Origin: Apricaphanius iberus
Taxonomy: Eukaryota; Chordata; Actinopteri; Cyprinodontiformes; Aphaniidae
Length of the DNA: 64,000 nucleotides
Assembly (NCBI GenBank): GCA_028564705.1
Contig: JAPXFQ010001355.1
Span: 868,001 to 932,000, forward strand
Reading direction: 5' to 3'
Position 1 is the stretch's first letter. Every line of letters begins with the position of its first letter. This document shows, one piece after another, positions 58,350 to 64,000 of the stretch. The notes beneath the pieces were generated by a model. It saw nothing but the letters and a program-made list of their open reading frames with translations. It was not told where the DNA came from and made no database searches. A program made the translations under genes and the position numbers.

Positions 58350-59065
58350 TTAGAGTCTGAAATATGACGTTTCTAGCTCAAGTTTAATTTTCTGACTTGA
58401 AATTTTACTGAAGTTGGTTGCCTTAAAATTTTGTGTTCTGCTAACTTTTCCTTTTTTAACTCCTGTTTTAAAGTTGGAATTTTTTGCATCTTGATATTTT
58501 AAAACCAGTGATAATTTTTTAGAGCCATGTTCTCCAGGCTTTGGAAGTATTGCCTTCCTCGCTACATGGTTTTGGTTCTGTTGAGTCAGACAAACCTTTT
58601 TTTCAATGTGGGCTCAATGATTTTGAGGTTTACTGTATTTGTTTTCTTTTTACTTTTATGTAATTTTGTGTTTTCAGTTTTTATATAGTTATTACCATAA
58701 AGTACTATGTGGCTTTTGATCATTCAATAGTGTTATATAAATAGTGTTGACTTACTTTTAGTTTGAGACATACTTTTGTTTTTGCCCTATATTGCCACTG
58801 ATTTCCAGCCTGGAAAAGTCTGCTTAGGTCTACACTACTTTCGGTCAGTCGACAAGGGTGAGTACAATTCCTCTTATTTCCTCTAAATGTGACAGAAGTT
58901 GAGTGGCATTCATCCGTTTCCACAGGGCACTGTTCAAGTTTGAAGCCAAAGGGTCCACTTCTATGCATATCTGTGACTATTCTAGTCTCTGTATCTCTGT
59001 GGCAACAAGCTGCTAGCACTCTTAAGATCAGTTGTTAGGTGTTGTTTTGGTTTTGCAATCTCAAA

Positions 59066-59150
59066 ATCAATCAGTCAAACTTTGGCTTATTTATAAAGTG
59101 CTTTTCATACAAACATAGCAACTAAAAGTTCTTTACAGATTAAAAAGGTG
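59066..59150 (-). repeat. LINE 3' tail fragment
   Basis: CAATCAGTCAAACTTTGGCT and AAAGTGCTTTTCATACAAAC, TTCTTTACAGATTAAAA; the same 3' end as the LINE at 31075. Confidence 0.65.
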
Positions 59151-59952
59151 AAAAAATGATGAGGAGGACTGTTTTAACACCAATTCTAATTAAATCAGAA
59201 TATTTATCGGTCAGTTTATGGATCAGAAACCCGATGTGACTTTTACCTTAGCTCCTTGCTAGAGAACACCAAGTTGTGCAAAAAGTACTGAAACATTAAA
59301 CAGTTCAAACACCATGCTACAGGGGTGATAGTAAAGCCTGAGCCTGAGCTTTTTTTCACTGGGAAGCCCCTTACCCAAGATATATGCCGTGAACAACGTA
59401 CAGAGAACATTTAGTTGAATAGTCCATTGCAATAAAGATGATTTTTGTAGATATAAATGAATATTATTCAAACATGAGATGAACAAACCCTATGCTAGCC
59501 TATATAAGTATATATGTGTAGAGCGGCAGAGCTCTTGGTAGGCCTGTTCAGATATACATCCCTGCTTTTAAATAGTCACTTATCAGCATAGGTATTGCTT
59601 GTGTAGCATACTGAGACTACGGATACTAAAGCCACACCTAGACAATTCAGTAGGTGGTAATTATAATACTCAAAAGTAACTAGGAATTAATTAGTAGCTT
59701 ATTGACTAAAGGTCGTGAATAAGGAGACATTTATTTTTCGGAAAAATATGCACCATTTATTTTAAATTGTGATCACATATTTGCTATTTAGAGAATGTTT
59801 ATTTAAAAAACATGAGGTTTGTGTATTTTAAAATCCACTGCGTTTTACTGTTTTCGCGTTCTGATACAGCTGTATCAGAAAAACCGCTATCAGCACCTGA
59901 TTATTCACGCTGTAGCAGCAGCTGTAAATCCTATCCTAACACCTGCTTCTTA

Positions 59953-60744
59953 TGGTGCGTTCAGACCGCAGGCTTTGTCAGCGTCAGTGACGTCAAGATT
60001 ACATGTTAAGTCTATGGCGGAGGCCGTTGGAGGAGCGTCACGGTCTCTGCGGCGCTTTGTGAGCTTTGGCTCTGTCAACTTTTCAAGCTTTTCTGGCTTT
60101 TCATGCTTCAAAGCTCATAAAGCCAGCAACACAGAAGTTCAGCTAGTTGAACTTTTGACGGTGCTGACGGCCCTGAAGTGGCGCGTTAACCAATCAGAGC
60201 TTATAATTGTAGTGATGTCACTTAACGTATTTTGAATGTAGCGGGAGCAGGAAAAACCTACATTTTAAGTCTAGAAAAAGCAAATTTAAAAAATCATAAA
60301 TAACACTTACTGAAGACAGATGGACAGGCGCTCTTCGGGAGGAACAGAGAACCTGTAGTTGGTGTCCTGGTAGGTGATTAAAGCTCCAATGCAGCCCAGG
60401 AGGTCGTCAAACTGGGCACGGGACAGACGGAAGTACCGCTGAAAGCGAACCTCATCCATACGTAGCTCCTGGAGCAAATGGTTAAACTCCCCAAACTCAG
60501 AACGCATCCGTAGAATAGGGTGTATCCACAAACGGCGCTGATGTTGCCGAAGTCGACGCTGTCTTGCTTTATTTAGAACATAAAGCCAAGCCACTCTCTC
60601 AATACTAGCCGCCATAGTTCAGAATGTCCGGCGACAGAAGAAGCCCCGCCCATGCGCTCTTTATGCTCAGAACATAGAAGCGTCAAGCTAGATGCTTTGT
60701 GAGCTTTGCCTGACGCTGAAAAAGCCCTTGGTCTGGACGCAGCA
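59953..60744 (-). mobile_element. Harbinger-type element retaining part of the transposase
   Basis: The left end TGGTGCGTTCAGACCGCAGG and the reverse complement of the right end TGCTGCGTCCAGACC match, with GTCAGCGTCA blocks just inside. TTA precedes and TTT follows. The left part (TATGGCGGAGGCCGTTGGAG, GTCTCTGCGGCGCTTTGTGA) is shared with the MITE at 57899-58349. The right part encodes a transposase N-terminal exon on the minus strand. It looks like an internal deletion derivative of an autonomous element. Confidence 0.8.
60311..60615 (-). CDS. PIF/Harbinger transposase (HARBI1-like) N-terminal exon
   Basis: From ATG the frame gives MAASIERVAWLYVLNKARQ, an Arg-rich stretch, then FNHLLQELRMDEVRFQRYFR, LSRAQFDDLLGCIGALITYQ and DTNYRFSVPPEERLSICL, ending at a consensus donor (GTAAGTG). 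RxYFRLxxxQFDxLLxxIxxxIxxxDTNYRxxIPPxERLxICLR is the conserved start of HARBI1-like nucleases of PIF/Harbinger transposons. The DDE catalytic residues would be in later exons, which are absent here. The open frame (101 codons) has no stops, so this copy is fairly young or conserved. A domesticated host gene is less likely, because it sits inside TIRs and lacks the rest. Confidence 0.8.
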
Positions 60745-62267
60745 TTTTTAAATCAGCTGCAAAATGACGGCATCTTTTTCTCCAAGACTGGATAACAAAA
60801 AAGAACAGTGTAAGCGGTAATATTCGGTTTTTCACCAGAGACCAGACACCACTGAATTACTAAAGTTGTCACAGGACAACTTAAATTGTACAACAGCAAC
60901 TATATTTCCATAAATACATAAATAAATATAAGGACGATGATCAATCAGGACTTCCCCAGCTTTGCAGTCATTCTCTTTTGCAATTCCTCACAGGTGATAT
61001 GAATCACGCTGTGTTTCTGCTTGTGTTTCCGCTTTTAGCACAAACACGGCCCAAATCCGCTTGAATGAACATAATCTCAGGCCTCCAGACTTTTGAAAGC
61101 CGAAAACATTTTATGAGTGAAAGGTTAGCTTTAGGATTAGCAATAAATGTCCTAATCAGATTTGTGGCCATGACACAGGCGAATCAAACTAACATCTTTC
61201 ACATATCTAAAAGGGGCTTTAAATAAGTTCTATTTTGCCTTCAATCGAAAATTTAGATTTTTCTCTAACGCTCTCCGAGTTTTAAAATGTTAAAGTGGGT
61301 GTATATTGGGGATTTTGCCTGCTAACCGCGTTTGAAGTGTTTGTTGCATCTCTATAGCTGCCGTAATTTTTTTTTGCTTTCTGCGACCAAACCGCTTGCA
61401 TGCGCACAAAGATGTCAACAAAGATCCGTCTTCGCACATGGAGTAACTGATACATCAATCTGATTGATTGAAAACCCAAGACCCGCTCCTACCTTATAAC
61501 CGATTGGCTTAAGCAGGCCTACAGTGGTGGGCTTTAGAGTGAAAGCGCCTCTCAGATCTTAGGAATTTTTCAGATCACGTGAACCTGATTTATTTTTTAT
61601 TTTTCTCAAACACTTCGGTACGCCGGAAATCCGGCGTGGCACCAGAGCGCTATCAGGCCTGATGCTATCAAATACTATAAACTATAATAACCTGTAATGT
61701 GTAAACTTCTGGTGTTGAAGACATTACTAAGTAAATCTCTGACATATTCTTTCTGTGATTGTTGTGCCATTTAGCAAATGAGATAATGTCTTTCAGTCAT
61801 TAAACAAAACACAGGCTGTTAGTCTATTTTAAGAGACACCGGAGCCAAACATGCAGATGAGCTGTAGGCCACCATTAAAGCAACCTGAGCTCCTCGTCAA
61901 ATCACCGTAGCCACAAACTGATCGCCTCCATGAACCAACTATTTAGTGCATTCTTTAATACCAGTTTCACTTTTTGAATAGAAATACGAAAACATATGTC
62001 TTTTCTGTGATATTCTTATTTACTGAGAATGTAAAGAATGTTGTTACAGGAACATGACTTGGAGTTTTTGAAGTCCAAATGTAAACATAACACTGTCTTC
62101 TGATTGGACAGATCATTGTCTTAAAGCATGGAATAGGCGGGGTGACAGACTGACTACTTTTCTTCACTCTACTTTTCTCTTTTACTGCTTTCCAGTTAGG
62201 ATTATTTAGAATTATTTATTTTTGTCCTTGTATTTTGGCTGTTAACCTTGGTTTTTTTTCATGAATA

Positions 62268-62695
62268 CTTTTACATGCAGCCAGTATTCAGGTTATGGTC
62301 GGGTTAAGGTCACTATTTGTGTTTCTGAAACATTCGAGATAACCCGCTTAGATATGTGAGCAGAGAGAGGGAGAGTAGAGAGTTACAGAGAGAGCGTAGA
62401 GAGAGTTACTCCTGTATACATGGAATTTGTATTCCAGACAGCGCATAAAAGAAGTTCCTCTACTCAAAAGACCAAGATTCCTTGCAAATAGAACATGCGC
62501 AGAACACAAATCAATGTTACTTTTGATGGCGATATTCCGACACGTGTTTACATGACCAAATATTCGTGTTAGAAGAGGGGTACCCCAGGGTTAATACTCA
62601 GGTTTTTGCCAGTGTATACATGGCTGTGCGCGACCGCGTTATTGCTAATATTCTGGTTTTGACCGGGTCAATGGCCACATGTAAACACAGCCCTT
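62268..62695. mobile_element. MITE-like element (TTTACATG...CATGTAAAC ends)
   Basis: The left end TTTTACATGCAGCCAGTATTC and the right end CAATGGCCACATGTAAACAC are imperfectly inverted; the interior has CGATATTCCGACACGTGTTT and a short GAGA-rich tract. hAT-like elements of this kind are common in fish. Confidence 0.45.
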
Positions 62696-62837
62696 GTTAT
62701 TCTCTCCATAGAGACTACACCTGGTCTGGTATCCTACAAAATTTCAATGCCCTGTTGGACTGAGATGAGACTCCAAATAACTGTATGTCCTCAGTGTCCC
62801 AGCTTTTTCCGTTTTTGTAATATAGAAGGTACTCTTA

Positions 62838-63180
62838 CATCTGTTCTTTTTGCTCTTTCTGTTTCTCTTCTCTGTCTTCTCAAACCCCCAGATGGTCGTG
62901 GCAGATGACTGCTTGTACTAAGTCAGGTTCTGGTGGAGGTTTCTTCCTGTTAAAACATTTTTTTCCACAATGAATGATTGGTGTGGTTGGAGTCTGCATA
63001 AACGGGGCATTGCTGCCAGTCAATGACTCAATGCAATCTGCTGGGATTTCTCAATTATTATTTTAACTGATTGGAATGTTGGTATAATTATGTTGAAATT
63101 ACTTTTCTTGTAATGTGCCTTGAGATTATATCTGTTGTGAGTCTTTGCTATATAAAAAAACTGAATTGATAAATTGATTA
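62838..63180 (+). repeat. Dispersed fish repeat, near-complete copy
   Basis: TTGCTCTTTCTGTTTCTCTT, CAGATGGTCGTGGCAGATGA, GGTGGAGGTTTCTTCCTGTT, then CAATCTGCTGGGATTTC and a tail TTGTAATGTGCCTTGAGATT. It is the same family as 6485-6805, in the same orientation. Confidence 0.8.
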
Positions 63181-64000
63181 TATTTATAGGTTGAAGTGCA
63201 CAACGAGGGAGCGCACCTTACAGGTGATTGTTTGACAAAGAACAGATTATGAATATTTTCACTTATGTGTTACATTGGTGGGACTTTATCTCTGGATATA
63301 TGAAAAAGATTTGCCACATGGTAAACACCTGGACTCCGGCATTGAGGCAATGAGAGCATTTGAATGACAACCGTAATAAACCAGAACCAGACTTGTCATT
63401 ACAATTGACCGCCATCCTGCGGTCTCATCCGCTCTGTCTCATAACAAGCTTCCTGATATATTTTTATTGTTCATCAATACAGCCGCTCTATTCATTAATG
63501 GACAGTTTATAAGAGAAGACCATAAAACTTCACATAAACACATTGCTTCTCCTGACACCAGCATGAATTAACAACTATTAATGCTTCAACTGGGAATTGC
63601 TGAGCAGCGCTGTAAACTCCTGTTCAGCCATTTCATGTCACTGTGACAAAGAGGTTATGAATACTAATAGATGTTCTAGTTGTAATCGTCTTTGGTTTTT
63701 TATAATCACAGTTTAATAACGCAGGTTGTTTATATCTCTCACGGAAGGTTTACCAAACAAAGTCAGAAACAGATAGGGATTTTTTTCTGAAAGTACAGCA
63801 ACAGTGCTAAGATGCTGTTAGTAGAACCGTGGGCTCTGAGTGTTATTCTCCAAATTTTGAATCTTATCAAAATATGAATTAAATGATTCGTTGATCTGTG
63901 TGTATAATAGTAAAGAACATGTACCTAACATTTACATTTATACCAAATATGGATTTTCAGAATAAAATGTAAAACTGTTTCTCTTGTAGGAAATAATATT

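Larger units (their letters stand above)
44761..64000. other. Downstream of GFRA1: repeat-dominated, no host gene recognised
   Basis: Beyond the probable 3' UTR no exon with host-protein similarity is found on either strand. Repeats and transposon relics are listed separately. Stretches with nothing recognised are 47170-47920, 51690-52385, 53210-55635, 58350-59050, 59155-59950, 60750-62260 and 63185-64000. Confidence 0.6.

Overview
The window is vertebrate nuclear DNA, almost certainly from a teleost fish. It has long AT-rich introns with GT...AG boundaries, and many relics of fish transposon families (Tc1-like, Harbinger-like and hAT DNA elements, CR1/L2/Rex-type LINEs, tRNA-derived SINEs, tetranucleotide microsatellites). 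The species cannot be told from this sequence. No bacterial, viral or CRISPR-like content is seen.

The one real host gene is the 3' part of a GDNF family receptor alpha gene on the + strand, best matched to GFRA1 (a gfra1a/gfra1b-type teleost copy). Six coding exons are visible: 2684-2856, 9378-9487, 10098-10232, 26967-27148, 38462-38503 and 40695-40835. Their splice phases fit together exactly (783 coding nt including the stop) and encode 260 residues: the end of domain 2, the cysteine-rich domain 3, an N-glycosylated linker and a hydrophobic GPI-attachment tail. The 5' exons lie before the window. The 3' UTR probably runs from 40836 for several kb; the best poly(A) candidate is near 44738.

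The remaining ~98% is intronic or downstream DNA dominated by mobile elements. Region by region: 1-1690, the end of a hAT element with a decayed BED zinc finger; 3890-4225, a degenerate AT-rich minisatellite; 5547-6805, a fold-back repeat holding a 28S rRNA fragment; 7617-8377, a hAT-like non-autonomous element; 14275-15000, inverted SINE fragments; 15188-15790, 19274-19525, 21227-21732 and 21748-22143, MITEs; 30275-33128, a Tc1-like element split by a LINE; 37256-37806, a LINE ORF1 fragment; 45000-51700, a dense nest with a decayed transposon gene, SINEs, a ~1-kb imperfect palindrome and a 2.3-kb TIR element; 55640-57720, a decayed LINE with SGNH-esterase ORF1; 57899-58349 and 59953-60744, a MITE and a Harbinger-type element that keeps a transposase exon; 62268-63180, more MITE and repeat sequence.

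No convincing new biological system was found. The most interesting structures are the rRNA fragment inside a repeat, the empty-site evidence for the 2.3-kb TIR element, the Tc1/LINE nest, and receptor details (a three-residue spacing change between two cysteines and a 42-nt in-frame exon). All family names rest on recognition by eye, not on database searches.
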